Source: Acidisoma sp965199065 (GTDB taxonomy: Bacteria > Pseudomonadota > Alphaproteobacteria > Acetobacterales > Acetobacteraceae). From it: a stretch of 64,000 bases of DNA. The DNA lies in contig NZ_CBDAQN010000003.1 in the NCBI RefSeq assembly GCF_965199065.1, positions 868,001 through 932,000 on the forward strand. The letters are read 5' to 3'. The notes beneath the pieces were generated by a model that did not search any database, was not told the origin of the DNA, and saw nothing but the letters and a program-made list of their open reading frames with translations. The stretch's first letter is position 1; each line of letters starts with the position of its first letter. The position numbers and the translations under genes were made by a program. This document shows positions 1 through 8,399 of the stretch, piece by piece.

Positions 1-1
1 C

Positions 2-1078
2 CGCAGTATCCCGATGCCGGAGGTGCGGCGGCCGCTCGACCCCAAGCGGATGCTGACGCTGGTGGGCGCGACCGGCAACAACCTCAAGAACGTGACCGCG
101 AGCTTTCCGCTCGGCTGCTTCACCTGCATCACCGGCGTGTCCGGCGGCGGCAAGTCGACCCTCGTCATCGATACGCTGTTCAAGGCGGTGTCGCGGCGGC
201 TGATGGGATCGGGCGAGGTGCCGGCGCCGTATGCGAAGATCGACGGGCTGGAGCAGCTCGACAAGATCATCGACATCGACCAGTCGCCGATCGGCCGCAC
301 CCCGCGCTCGAACCCCGCCACCTACACCGACCTGTTCGCGCCAATTCGCGACTGGTTCGCGGAGCTGCCGGACAGCCGCGCGCGTGGCTACAAATCAGGC
401 CGGTTTAGCTTCAACGTGAAGGGCGGCCGTTGCGAGGCCTGCTCCGGCGACGGGCTCATCAAGATCGAGATGCACTTCCTGCCCGACGTTTTCGTCACCT
501 GCGATGTCTGCAAAGGCCGCCGCTACAACCGTGAGACGCTGGAGGTGAAGTTCCGCGAGAAGTCGATCGCCGACGTGCTCGACATGAGCGTGGACGAGGC
601 GCTGCCGTTCTTCTCGGCGGTGCCGCGCATCTACGAGCGCCTGTCGATCCTGGCGCGCGTGGGCCTCGGCTACGTGAAGCTCGGCCAGCAGGCGACGACC
701 CTCTCGGGCGGCGAGGCGCAGCGGATCAAACTGGCGAAGGAGCTGGCGCGGCGGGCGACCGGCCGCACGATCTACATTCTCGACGAGCCGACGACCGGCC
801 TGCATTTCGAAGATGTCCGCAAGCTGCTGGAGGTGCTGCACACGCTGGTGGACCAAGGCAACACGATCCTGGTCATCGAGCACAATCTGGAGGTCATCAA
901 GACCGCCGACTGGATCATCGACATGGGACCCGAGGGCGGCGACGGCGGCGGCCGGATCGTCGCGGAGGGCACGCCCGAGGACATCGCCGCGAGCGCGGAC
1001 AGCCATACCGGGCGATTCCTCAAGCCGCTGGTTCCGGTGCGGGCCGAGAAAGCGAGGCCCAAACGCCGTCGCGCCTGA
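2..1078 (+). CDS. uvrA: UvrA excinuclease subunit A, C-terminal part (5' end outside window)
   Basis: DNA damage recognition ATPase of nucleotide excision repair. The frame is open from base 2, so the N-terminal half lies upstream of the window; the first ATG inside is at 14 and is not a start. What is visible is the second ABC-type nucleotide-binding domain: Walker A GVSGGGKSTL (family usually GVSGSGKSSL), the DNA-binding zinc module with CEAC and CDVC pairs, the ABC signature LSGGEAQRIKLAKEL, and Walker B IYILDEPTTGLH followed by the VIEHN switch histidine. The C-terminus ends in a short basic tail, KARPKRRRA. The Ser-to-Gly change in Walker A is unusual but sits in a Gly-rich loop. The protein could be a UvrA paralogue rather than the main copy, since the N-terminal half cannot be seen. 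Confidence 0.93.
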   Translation, partial: RSIPMPEVRRPLDPKRMLTLVGATGNNLKNVTASFPLGCFTCITGVSGGGKSTLVIDTLFKAVSRRLMGSGEVPAPYAKIDGLEQLDKIIDIDQSPIGRTPRSNPATYTDLFAPIRDWFAELPDSRARGYKSGRFSFNVKGGRCEACSGDGLIKIEMHFLPDVFVTCDVCKGRRYNRETLEVKFREKSIADVLDMSVDEALPFFSAVPRIYERLSILARVGLGYVKLGQQATTLSGGEAQRIKLAKELARRATGRTIYILDEPTTGLHFEDVRKLLEVLHTLVDQGNTILVIEHNLEVIKTADWIIDMGPEGGDGGGRIVAEGTPEDIAASADSHTGRFLKPLVPVRAEKARPKRRRA

Positions 1079-1217
1079 CGGAACTCGTCGCTCAACGAGG
1101 GTCAAGCGCGGATGTCCGCCGACTGAACTATTGGTCATGGGGTTGGCCAGACCTCCGCAGCGCACCAATTCTTTATGCAACGCATTCGCGCAGCTTTCCC
1201 CCTCGAAGGAGATTTTG

Positions 1218-1652
1218 ATGACCATTCAGGACATTCTGCACCGCAAGGGCCGGCAGGTTGTGACATCGCGCCCCACTGAAACACTCCTCGCCACCATCCG
1301 GATGCTGACGGAGAAGCGCATCGGCGCGGTCATCGTCGAGGACGATCACCTACGGCCCGCAGGCATCTTCACGGAACGAGATTTCGCCAAGGCCGTCGCT
1401 GCCCATGGCGAGAGTGCGCTCGGCATGCCCATTGGCAGGCTCATGAGTGCGCCCATCATCAGCTGCCGCCCGTCCGACTCCGTAGAGAGCGCCATGGCGC
1501 TGATGACGCGGGCAAAGATCCGCCATCTGCCGGTCATGGGTGACGGCGAGTTGCTGGGCATCGTCAGCATCGGCGATCTCGTGCGGCAGCGGCTGTCGGA
1601 CAAGGAACTGGAAGCCGGCGTGCTGCTCGACCTTTCCCGCATGCGCGCCTGA
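1218..1652 (+). CDS. CBS-domain pair protein
   Basis: A 144-residue cytoplasmic protein made of two tandem CBS motifs (about residues 10-65 and 75-135), the fold that binds AMP, ATP or SAM and usually regulates a partner. Characteristic phrases are GAVIVEDDHLRPAGIFTERD in the first and IRHLPVMGDGELLGIVSIGD in the second. The start at 1218 is chosen because GAAGGAGA lies 6 bp upstream; the frame is open further upstream but only in anti-sense shadow of the uvrA end. No catalytic domain is fused, as in the stand-alone CBS proteins common in alphaproteobacteria. The ligand and partner are unknown. Confidence 0.9.
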   Translation: MTIQDILHRKGRQVVTSRPTETLLATIRMLTEKRIGAVIVEDDHLRPAGIFTERDFAKAVAAHGESALGMPIGRLMSAPIISCRPSDSVESAMALMTRAKIRHLPVMGDGELLGIVSIGDLVRQRLSDKELEAGVLLDLSRMRA

Positions 1653-1719
1653 AGCCTCGGCCCGCTCACCTTGAACGAAATTCGATCCGCCTCAAGTCGA
1701 GCCGGCGGGGGGATCGATC

Positions 1720-3297
1720 ATGGCGGAAGAGGCGGAGACCGGGCCAAAGCGGCGCCCTGACGGGCTGTGGGATGTCGGTCCCGCGACGGCGGTAGCAGAC
1801 GATCAACTGGTCGGTGTCGAGCTCGACGGGCAGAAAGTCCTGCTGGCGCGGTCGGGCGGCCTGATCCTCGCGGTGGCAGGAACCTGCCCGCATGCCGGCG
1901 CGCCATTGGCGGAGGGCGTGCGCTGCGGCGACCGGGTCATTTGTCCCTGGCACAAAGCGAGCTTCGACCTCCGGTCGGGCGCGGTCGTCGAGCCCCCTGC
2001 GGTCGATGCCCTGCCACACTACCCGACGCGGATTGAAGCCGGCCGCATCATTGTCTCGCTACAGGCGATGCCGGCTCCTGAGCCGCAGGCGGCCCACGAC
2101 GACCGCTGCTTTGTCATTCTCGGAGCCGGTGCGGCGGGCCAGTCGGCGGCACAGACGCTGCGAGAAGAAGGCTTTGGCGGAAGGCTGGTGATGGTCAGCC
2201 ATGAGGCCGAACTCCCCTATGACCGCACGGTCCTGAGCAAATACAAGCTCTCGGGCGAGCCGGGTGCGGAAAAGTCCCCGCTCCATGAGGCCGAGTTCTA
2301 CGAGCGCCACCGCATCGAGCGGAGGCGGGCAGAGATCGTCGAGGTCGACGCCACCAGCGCCACCGTGCACTTCGCTGACGGTACTTCGTTGACCTATGAC
2401 GCGGCGCTCCTCGCCACCGGAGGGATCCCGAAGACCCCGAAGCGCCCCGGCATCGGACTTCGCGGTGTATTCGTTCTCAGGACGGCTGCCGATGCCGATG
2501 CCATCCTGGCGGCGGCGAAGCAGGCAAAGCGCGCCGTCGTAGTCGGCGCCGGTTTCATCAGCATGGAGGTCGCCGCCAGCTTGCGGGAACGCGGGCTCGA
2601 GGTGACGGTCGTCATGCCGGGAGCGACCCCCTTCGAAAAGCCGCTCGGACCAACGATCGGCGCCGTTTTTGCGCGGCTCCACCAGAAACAGGGGATCGTT
2701 CTGCGCGCCCGCGAGGAGGTCGCGGCTTTCGAGGGCGACAGTGCCGTTACCGCCGTGCGCTTGGTGAGTGGGGAACATCTGCCTGCCGATCTCGTCGTCA
2801 TCGGCGGCGGCATCAGCCCCGCGACCGGGATGCTGCGCGGGGTGACCCTCCGCGAAGATGGCGGCGTGCCTGTCGACCGCCACTTGCGCGCGGCGGACAG
2901 GCTTTGGGCAGCCGGCGACGTGGCCGCTTTCCCGCTGTACGGCGATGGCGAGCCGATCCGGGTGGAGCACTGGCGTGTCGCCCAGCAGCATGGGCGGCAT
3001 GCGGCGCTCGGTATGCTGGGGCGCGAGGCGCCCTATGTTTCCGTGCCGGTGTTCTGGACCATCCACTTCCTCAAGCGGCTGGATTATGTCGGCCACGCCC
3101 GTGAGTGGGACGACATCGTTGTCGATGGCGACCTGGAAAAACCGGAGTTCATTGCGCTCTACGTGAAGGCCGGACGGGTCGACGCCGTGATCGGCTGGGA
3201 TCGCGACAAGGATGTCGCCCGCGCGATCTGTCTGTTCGAGGAGCGTCGCGAGTGGCAATCTGGCCCCTTCCTCGCCGCACTGGCCGAGGGACGCTGA
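1720..3297 (+). CDS. Rieske-FAD pyridine nucleotide-disulfide oxidoreductase (ferredoxin reductase type)
   Basis: A 525-residue fusion. Residues about 25-105 form a Rieske [2Fe-2S] domain with ligands C56, H58 (CPHAG) and C75, H78 (CPWHK). From about residue 130 comes a two-dinucleotide-domain FAD/NAD(P) reductase: FAD motif ILGAGAAG, NAD motif VVGAGFISMEVAASL and the second FAD contact LWAAGDVA. The same architecture occurs in AIFM3-like proteins and in ferredoxin/rubredoxin reductases that serve oxygenases. It would move electrons from NAD(P)H to an external acceptor in the cytoplasm; the acceptor is not identifiable. The ATG at 1720 follows a weak purine-rich site. The next gene starts 15 bp after its stop, so the two are probably co-transcribed. 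Confidence 0.92.
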   Translation: MAEEAETGPKRRPDGLWDVGPATAVADDQLVGVELDGQKVLLARSGGLILAVAGTCPHAGAPLAEGVRCGDRVICPWHKASFDLRSGAVVEPPAVDALPHYPTRIEAGRIIVSLQAMPAPEPQAAHDDRCFVILGAGAAGQSAAQTLREEGFGGRLVMVSHEAELPYDRTVLSKYKLSGEPGAEKSPLHEAEFYERHRIERRRAEIVEVDATSATVHFADGTSLTYDAALLATGGIPKTPKRPGIGLRGVFVLRTAADADAILAAAKQAKRAVVVGAGFISMEVAASLRERGLEVTVVMPGATPFEKPLGPTIGAVFARLHQKQGIVLRAREEVAAFEGDSAVTAVRLVSGEHLPADLVVIGGGISPATGMLRGVTLREDGGVPVDRHLRAADRLWAAGDVAAFPLYGDGEPIRVEHWRVAQQHGRHAALGMLGREAPYVSVPVFWTIHFLKRLDYVGHAREWDDIVVDGDLEKPEFIALYVKAGRVDAVIGWDRDKDVARAICLFEERREWQSGPFLAALAEGR

Positions 3298-3312
3298 AAG
3301 AAGAGGCCCGAC

Positions 3313-4013
3313 ATGGCAACCTTACCCTATCGCACCGCCCTGATCATTGGCGCCGGGCCTGGCATCAGCGCCTCCGTCGCCCGGCATCTGGCGACTGAAG
3401 GCCTGAAGGTGGCGTTGGCGGCGCGCGACACGGCGAAGCTCGCCGACATCGTCCACGAGACTGGAGCCGTGGCGTTCGCCGCCGATGCGACCGATCCGGC
3501 GGCGGTCGCGGCCCTGTTTCTGTCGGTGGACGAGCGCCTCGGCGAGCCCGATGTCGTCATCTACAACGCCAGCATGCGGGTGCCGGGTCCACTCGCGGAG
3601 CTGGACCCCGAGGCGGTGCGGCAGTCGCTGCAGGTATCGGCGTTCGGCGGATTTCTTGCGGTGCAGCAGGCCGCCCAGCGCATGGTGCCGAAGGGCCTGG
3701 CGCCATCCTGCTCACGGGCGCCTCGGCCAGCGTCAAAGGCTATGCGCGCTCCGCCGCCTTCGCCATGGGCAAGTTCGCGCTGCGCGGCCTGGCACAGAGC
3801 GCCGCACGGGAGTTGGGGCCGAAGGGCATCCATGTCGCGCATTTCAACATCGATGGCGGCGTGCGAAGTGCCCGGCGGCCGGACCCCGTTGACCAGCCCG
3901 ACAGCACGCTGAGCCCCGAAGGCATCGCCCAGACCTACCTCGACATCCTGCGGCAGCCGCGCAACGCCTGGTCGCTGGAGGTGGAACTGCGCCCGTGGGT
4001 GGAGACCTTCTAG
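3313..4013 (+). pseudogene. Short-chain dehydrogenase/reductase, broken by one frameshift
   Basis: An SDR-family oxidoreductase in two reading frames. The first part (3313 to about 3700) has the NAD(P) site LIIGAGPGISASVARHL and the YNAS motif that matches NNAG. The continuation, in the frame one base earlier, reads GAILLTGASASVKGYARSAA, then MGKFALRGLAQSAARELGPK and ends WVETF at 4013. Restoring one base near 3697-3702 (GGCCTGGCGCC) would give about 233 residues, normal for the family. The catalytic YxxxK appears altered: the region after the Ser strand reads YARSAAFAMGK, so the Tyr-Lys spacing differs from the canonical four. Many SDRs of this Glc-like subgroup lack the motif. The gene follows the Rieske reductase by 15 bp. 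This is a real inactivation or a sequencing error; I cannot tell which. Confidence 0.75.
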
Positions 4014-4022
4014 CTGGTCCGG

Positions 4023-4386
4023 CTAGAACGGCGCCTCCGCGACGTGCCACAGCACGCCTGACGGGTCGAACACGAAGCCGACCTTCAGGCCCCACGGCTG
4101 CATCGCCGGCGGCTTGGGCGCCTTGACCCCAAAGGCGTCGACCAGACGCGCGGGATCATCTCTGCCACCAGGCGTCGGCGTTGCGGACCAGCAGCTGGAT
4201 CATCAGGTTCTCGGCCAGGGCCTGATTGTAAAAGTTCTGGAGGATGAAGCTGAAGCTCTCCATCTTCAGGATCGTGACCTCGTCGTTCTCCATCGTGGGC
4301 CTGAAGCCCAGCGCAGCATAGAACTGCTTCGAGACCGCGTAGTCCTTCGCCGGAACGAAAGCCCGCAGCGCCACAACCTGCTCCAT
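4023..4386 (-). pseudogene. VOC (glyoxalase/bleomycin-resistance) family protein, broken by one frameshift
   Basis: A small vicinal-oxygen-chelate fold protein on the minus strand. The N-terminal part (from 4386) reads MEQVVALRAFVPAKDYAVSK and reaches NADAWWQR before a stop at 4156. Past that point another frame reads DDPARLVDAFGV, then MQPWGLKVGFVFDPSGVLWH and stops at 4023, which is the expected C-terminal half. Removing one base at about 4160-4168 gives a continuous 120-residue protein, the usual size. The gene is convergent with the SDR, and both are broken within about 450 bp. VOC members are metal-dependent lyases or dioxygenases, or binding proteins; no substrate can be assigned. Confidence 0.72.
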
Positions 4387-4522
4387 CGACCGCTCCTCCC
4401 GTTAATGACCGCCACGATATCCTGCTGACCAGCGGACGCGCCACGGCTACCCGCTGCCCGACCTTGCGCGGGACCGCGCACTAGGCTTGAACCCCCTCCC
4501 CTTGGCGGCACGGGATGGGCGC

Positions 4523-5785
4523 ATGACTAGGCTGATCGGCATCGACTTCGGCACCACCAACAGCGTGCTTGCCCATCTGGAGGCGGACGGCAGCGTCAGC
4601 ACCACCGTCTACCCGGTCGGCGACCGGCAGCTCGCCGTCTTCCGCACGGTGCTGTGCTTCTGGAACGAGGAAACCCGGGGGCGCCGCTCGCTTCACCATG
4701 CAGCCGGACCCTACGCCGTCGAGAGCTACCTCAACGACCCGACCGATAGCCGGCTCATCATGTCGATGAAGACCTACCTCGCGCAACGCAGCTTCACGCG
4801 CACCAATATCTTCGGGAAGGTCTTCACCCTCGAGGACATGGTCTCGGTCTTCCTCGAAGGGCTGACGAAGGGCGAGGCATCCGGCGCCCATGTCGTCGCC
4901 GGCCGCCCGGTGCGCTTCGCGGGCGAACTGGCAGACGACGACTTCGGCGAGGAGCGGCTCCGCGCCTCGTTCATGCAGGCTGGCTTCGGCACGATCGACG
5001 TGGCGCTGGAACCCGAGGCCGCCGGGTATCGCTTCGCCCGCACGCTCGAGGCGCCCGCGACCGTGCTGGTGGGCGATTTCGGCGGCGGCACCAGCGACTT
5101 CTCGGTGATGCGCTTCGACCCGAAAGGCCGCGCCCGCGTCACCCCGCTCGGCTACGCCGGCATCGGCATCGCCGGAGACACGTTCGACTATCGCATCATC
5201 GATCATGTCGTCTCGCCCCTGCTCGGCAAGGGCGATGTCTATACCGTCATGGGCAAGGACCTGCCGGTGCCGCCGGACTACTTCACCGGCTTCGCCCGCT
5301 GGCATCGGCTGTCGCTCATGCGAGCCCCGCGGACGCTGCGCGCCATCGAGGAGGTCGCCGCCGCCAGCGCTCACCCCGAGCGCCTGCGCATGCTCATCCG
5401 CCTCATCGAGGATGAGCTCGGCTACCAGCTTTACCAGACCGTCAGCGCGGTGAAGGCCGAGTTGTCCGGCCGCGAAACGGCGGTGTTGCGCTTCGCCCAC
5501 GGCGACTTCGCCATCGAGCGGGAGATCGCCCGGCGGGAGTTCGAGGCCTGGATCGCGGAAGACCTCCGCCGCATGGCGGCCACTGTGGATCAGGCCCTCG
5601 CCACGGCGCGGATCCGGACCGACGAGATCGACCGGGTGTTCCTGACCGGGGGCACCTCCTTCGTGCCGGCGGTGCGCGCCCTCTTCGAGAGCCGGTTCGG
5701 GCGGGATAAGGTGTCGGGGGGCGGTGAGTTCGTGTCCGTCGCCGAGGGACTGGCGCTGATCGGGCGAGACCGCGCTACGCGCTGA
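4523..5785 (+). CDS. Hsp70-family ATPase (YegD-like putative chaperone)
   Basis: A 420-residue actin-fold ATPase. It begins MTRLIGIDFGTTNS (phosphate-1 motif), carries LVGDFGGGTSDFSVMRF (phosphate-2) at about residue 195 and a VFLTGGTSFVPAVR adenosine motif near residue 375. It is shorter than DnaK (about 640) and lacks the beta-sandwich substrate domain, like E. coli YegD and related orphans, so a classical DnaK role is unlikely. I chose the ATG at 4523 because the phosphate motif then lies at the N-terminus, as in the family; a TTG 36 bp upstream is in frame. No DnaJ or GrpE gene is adjacent. It is convergent with chrA and the stop codons overlap slightly. Confidence 0.88.
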   Translation: MTRLIGIDFGTTNSVLAHLEADGSVSTTVYPVGDRQLAVFRTVLCFWNEETRGRRSLHHAAGPYAVESYLNDPTDSRLIMSMKTYLAQRSFTRTNIFGKVFTLEDMVSVFLEGLTKGEASGAHVVAGRPVRFAGELADDDFGEERLRASFMQAGFGTIDVALEPEAAGYRFARTLEAPATVLVGDFGGGTSDFSVMRFDPKGRARVTPLGYAGIGIAGDTFDYRIIDHVVSPLLGKGDVYTVMGKDLPVPPDYFTGFARWHRLSLMRAPRTLRAIEEVAAASAHPERLRMLIRLIEDELGYQLYQTVSAVKAELSGRETAVLRFAHGDFAIEREIARREFEAWIAEDLRRMAATVDQALATARIRTDEIDRVFLTGGTSFVPAVRALFESRFGRDKVSGGGEFVSVAEGLALIGRDRATR

Positions 5786-6995
5786 AGGCGCCCGCGACAA
5801 AGGCACCAGCGATCACCACCAGCCAGGGCGGCAACCGCCACACCGCCAGCATCAGGAACGCCGCGACGCCGAGGCCGAAATCGGCCGGCGCGCGGATCGC
5901 GCTCGTCCAGACGGGGGTGTAGAGCGCAGCGAGCAACAGCCCGACGACGGCAGCATTCACGCCACGCAGCGCTGCCTGCGTGCCCGCCTGCCGGCGCAGC
6001 CCATCCCAGAACGGCAGCACGCCGATCAGCAGCAGGAACGACGGAAGATAGATCGCGGCGAGGCAGAGTAAGCCGCCCGCCACGCCGTTGGGCCAGGGTT
6101 TCATTGCCGCGCCGAGGTAGGCGGCAAAGGTGAAGAGCGGACCAGGCACGGCCTGCGCCGCCCCGTACCCTGCGAGGAAGCGCCCGCCGCTGATCCACCC
6201 CGGCGGGACCACCGCCTGCTGAAGCAGGGGCAACACAACATGCCCGCCGCCGAAGACCAAGGCACCGGCACGATAGAAGCGAGCCAGCAGGTCGAGCGAG
6301 TGGCTATGCGACGCGGCAGCCATCAGCGGCAGGAGCAGGAGGAGCGCGATGAACGCCAGAAGCGCCATGGTGGCGGTCGAACGTCGCAGGCCGAAATCGA
6401 GGTGCCCCACCGGGGCCGCCATCGGCTGCCGCAGGAAGAGCAAGCCCGCGAAGGCTCCCACTGACAGGACCGCCAGCTGCGCGAGCACCGCCGGCCACAA
6501 CAGCATGACACAGGCGGCGGCGACCATCAGCGTCGCCCGCGGCCGGTCGGGGCAGAGACTGCGTGACATTCCCCACACCGCCTGAGCCACGACGGCCACC
6601 GCGACAACGGAAAGGCCGTGCAGCCAGCCAGAGCCCGAAGCCGATCGCCCGATGCCCAGCGCGAACAGGATGAGGAGGGTCGCGGACGGCAAAGTAAATC
6701 CAGCCCAGGCGGCCAAACCACCGGGTAATCCTGCCCGCAGAATGCCAAGCGTGACCGCGACCTGGCTGCTCGCCGGCCCAGGCAGAAACTGACAGAGAGC
6801 GACGATGTCCGCATAAGTCGCCTCATCGAGCCAACGCCGCCGCTCGACGAAAGCCGTCCGGAAGTAACCCAGATGCGCGACCGGGCCGCCGAAACTCGTG
6901 CAGCCAAGGCGGAGAAAGGTCAGGAAAACCGAAGGCCATCCACCCGAGAGCAAGTCGCCGTCCTTTTTTGTTAAAAAGGACCGAGAAACTTCCAT
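5775..6995 (-). CDS. chrA: Chromate transporter, two-domain CHR family
   Basis: A roughly 406-residue inner-membrane protein with two homologous CHR halves and about ten to twelve hydrophobic segments. Diagnostic motifs are FGGPVAHLGYF and CQFLPGPASSQVAVTLG in the N-terminal half, and FGGGHVVLPLL and GAAQAVPGPLFTFAAYLG in the C-terminal half. Family members expel chromate by antiport. The frame is open back to 7121, but that would overlap the divergent gene at 7120; the ATG at 6995 is the better choice. A dispersed stem-loop element (6961-6993) lies over the first codons and encodes the odd stretch FLTKKDGDLL, so the real start could be slightly further in. No ChrB regulator is adjacent. Confidence 0.9.
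   Translation of the reverse strand: MEVSRSFLTKKDGDLLSGGWPSVFLTFLRLGCTSFGGPVAHLGYFRTAFVERRRWLDEATYADIVALCQFLPGPASSQVAVTLGILRAGLPGGLAAWAGFTLPSATLLILFALGIGRSASGSGWLHGLSVVAVAVVAQAVWGMSRSLCPDRPRATLMVAAACVMLLWPAVLAQLAVLSVGAFAGLLFLRQPMAAPVGHLDFGLRRSTATMALLAFIALLLLLPLMAAASHSHSLDLLARFYRAGALVFGGGHVVLPLLQQAVVPPGWISGGRFLAGYGAAQAVPGPLFTFAAYLGAAMKPWPNGVAGGLLCLAAIYLPSFLLLIGVLPFWDGLRRQAGTQAALRGVNAAVVGLLLAALYTPVWTSAIRAPADFGLGVAAFLMLAVWRLPPWLVVIAGAFVAGAFSA
6961..6993 (-). repeat. Dispersed T-run/A-run stem-loop element, copy 1
   Basis: Read on the minus strand the sequence is GAAGTTTCTCGGTCCTTTTT, then AACAAAAAAGGAC: a conserved lead followed by a hairpin whose arms are TCCTTTTT and AAAAAAGGA. Near-identical layouts recur at 40574-40606 and 42296-42333. 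The copy overlaps the N-terminal codons of chrA. Confidence 0.7.
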
Positions 6996-7119
6996 CCACT
7001 GTCTCCGCGTGATGAAGGGGCGGTTGCGCCATGGCGAGTTAGGTCCGTCAGTTGCGGCGGCGTTGTTCGCGGCAGCGGCAGGCAGTAGGGTCCGGCCCGC
7101 CATCCAGGAGGAACCGTCC

Positions 7120-7563
7120 ATGCCCTGCCGCTTATCCCCCCGCGCCGCCTGGCCGACCGCCGTAATCGCCGCCGCGCTCTCCCTCGGGTTGACGGTCGCG
7201 GCCTCGGCGCAGGATGCGTGCGGCGTGCCTCCCTCGGGTGTCGTGCGGCTATGGGCAGGGATCGGCTGTCAGGGGCAGTCGGAGGACGTGGCCGCAACAC
7301 AGACCGTCGCAGGCTTCCCTGCCTACTCGATCTCGAACGGCACAGGCCAGTGGATTGCGGTAACGGATACCGCAGACCCCTCGCAGGCCGACCATACGCT
7401 GCTGATCCAGAACGGCTGCGTCTACGGCAATCTCAGCCTGTTCCACTGGCAGAACGGGCAATCATGGGTCGGCAATATCCGCGCGATCCAAATCCTCCCT
7501 CCGGGGACGGACCCCAACAGCTATCCCGCCAGTGGCCACAAGGTTATCGGTCAGTGCAGCTGA
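7120..7563 (+). CDS. Secreted protein of unknown function
   Basis: A 147-residue protein with a clear Sec signal peptide (residues 1 to about 30; hydrophobic core VIAAALSLGLTVAASAQ, likely cleavage after ASAQ). The mature part has four cysteines (DACGVPP, GCQGQ, NGCVYG and the penultimate GQCS) that could make two disulfides, and is rich in Gln, Gly and Trp, suggesting a small beta-rich periplasmic domain. The start at 7120 has an excellent ribosome site, AGGAGGA, 7 bp upstream. I do not recognise the family. It is transcribed divergently from chrA and sits 26 bp before the YdcF-like gene, so it may share a transcript with it. Confidence 0.82.
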   Translation: MPCRLSPRAAWPTAVIAAALSLGLTVAASAQDACGVPPSGVVRLWAGIGCQGQSEDVAATQTVAGFPAYSISNGTGQWIAVTDTADPSQADHTLLIQNGCVYGNLSLFHWQNGQSWVGNIRAIQILPPGTDPNSYPASGHKVIGQCS

Positions 7564-7589
7564 GCGGCTGAACCGCCGGAAACCGTCTT

Positions 7590-8399
7590 TTGCTCTTCAT
7601 CATCTCCAAGCTGCTCTGGCTGGTTCTGGCGCCGAGCATGCTGCTCCTCCTCCTCGCATGGCTCGGACTGCTGCTCCTGTTCTGGCACCGGCGGCGGGCC
7701 GGCCTCACCTGCCTGACCCTCTCCCTCGGGGCGCTGGCCCTCATCGCCTTCCTGCCCGTGGGCGACGCAATGCTTGCCCCACTCGAAAACCGTTTTCCCG
7801 AGGTGAAGGCGCTGCCGGCGGATGTCACTGGCATCATCGTGCTTGGAGGAGCCCTGGAGACCGACCTCTCGGCGGCACGCGGAATGCCATCCCTCAACGA
7901 TGCGGCGGAGCGGATGACGAGCCTGGTCTATCTGGCACGGCACTATCCGAAGGCGCGCCTGGCATTCACCGGCGGCAACGGCGAACTCATCCACGCGCCG
8001 ATGCCGGAGGCGACCGTTGCCCGCGAGCTGTGGACGCAGCTGGGCGTCGACCAGAGCCGGATCGTCTATGAGAGCCGGTCACGGACGACCTACGAGAATG
8101 CGATACTCCTCAAGGCGCTCCTCAACCCCGAGCCGGGTCAGGTCTGGCTGCTCGTCACCTCGGCCTGGCACATGCCGCGCTCCGTCGGGCTGTTCCGCCA
8201 CGCCGGCTGGACGGTGCTGCCCTACCCGGTCGGCTACAAGACGGCGCCGACGCTCATGACGGCCATCCGCGGCACCCTGCCGGACAGGCTCGCCATGGTC
8301 GATCTCGCGAGCCATGAATGGGTGGGGCTGGCTGCCTACTGGCTGCTCGGCCGCACCAGCGCCCTGTTCCCGGGGCCGCAGGCGGTGACGCCGAGGTAG
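7590..8399 (+). CDS. YdcF/ElyC-type DUF218 membrane protein
   Basis: 269 residues: two N-terminal transmembrane helices (about residues 5-30 and 38-58) followed by the DUF218 Rossmann-like domain. Hallmarks are GIIVLGGALE at the first strand, KARLAFTGGNG, then ESRSRTTYENA and VTSAWHMPRSVGLFRHAGW. Family members such as ElyC and SanA affect cell-envelope integrity and peptidoglycan or lipid-carrier metabolism; the exact reaction is not settled. The start is a TTG at 7590, preferred because the first transmembrane helix begins there. The 3' end overlaps the convergent M23 peptidase gene by 64 bp. Confidence 0.87.
   Translation: MLFIISKLLWLVLAPSMLLLLLAWLGLLLLFWHRRRAGLTCLTLSLGALALIAFLPVGDAMLAPLENRFPEVKALPADVTGIIVLGGALETDLSAARGMPSLNDAAERMTSLVYLARHYPKARLAFTGGNGELIHAPMPEATVARELWTQLGVDQSRIVYESRSRTTYENAILLKALLNPEPGQVWLLVTSAWHMPRSVGLFRHAGWTVLPYPVGYKTAPTLMTAIRGTLPDRLAMVDLASHEWVGLAAYWLLGRTSALFPGPQAVTPR

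Noticed and set aside
4481..5806. Minus-strand frame opposite the Hsp70 gene
   Set aside because: A shadow of the GC-biased third positions; no domain or ribosome site.
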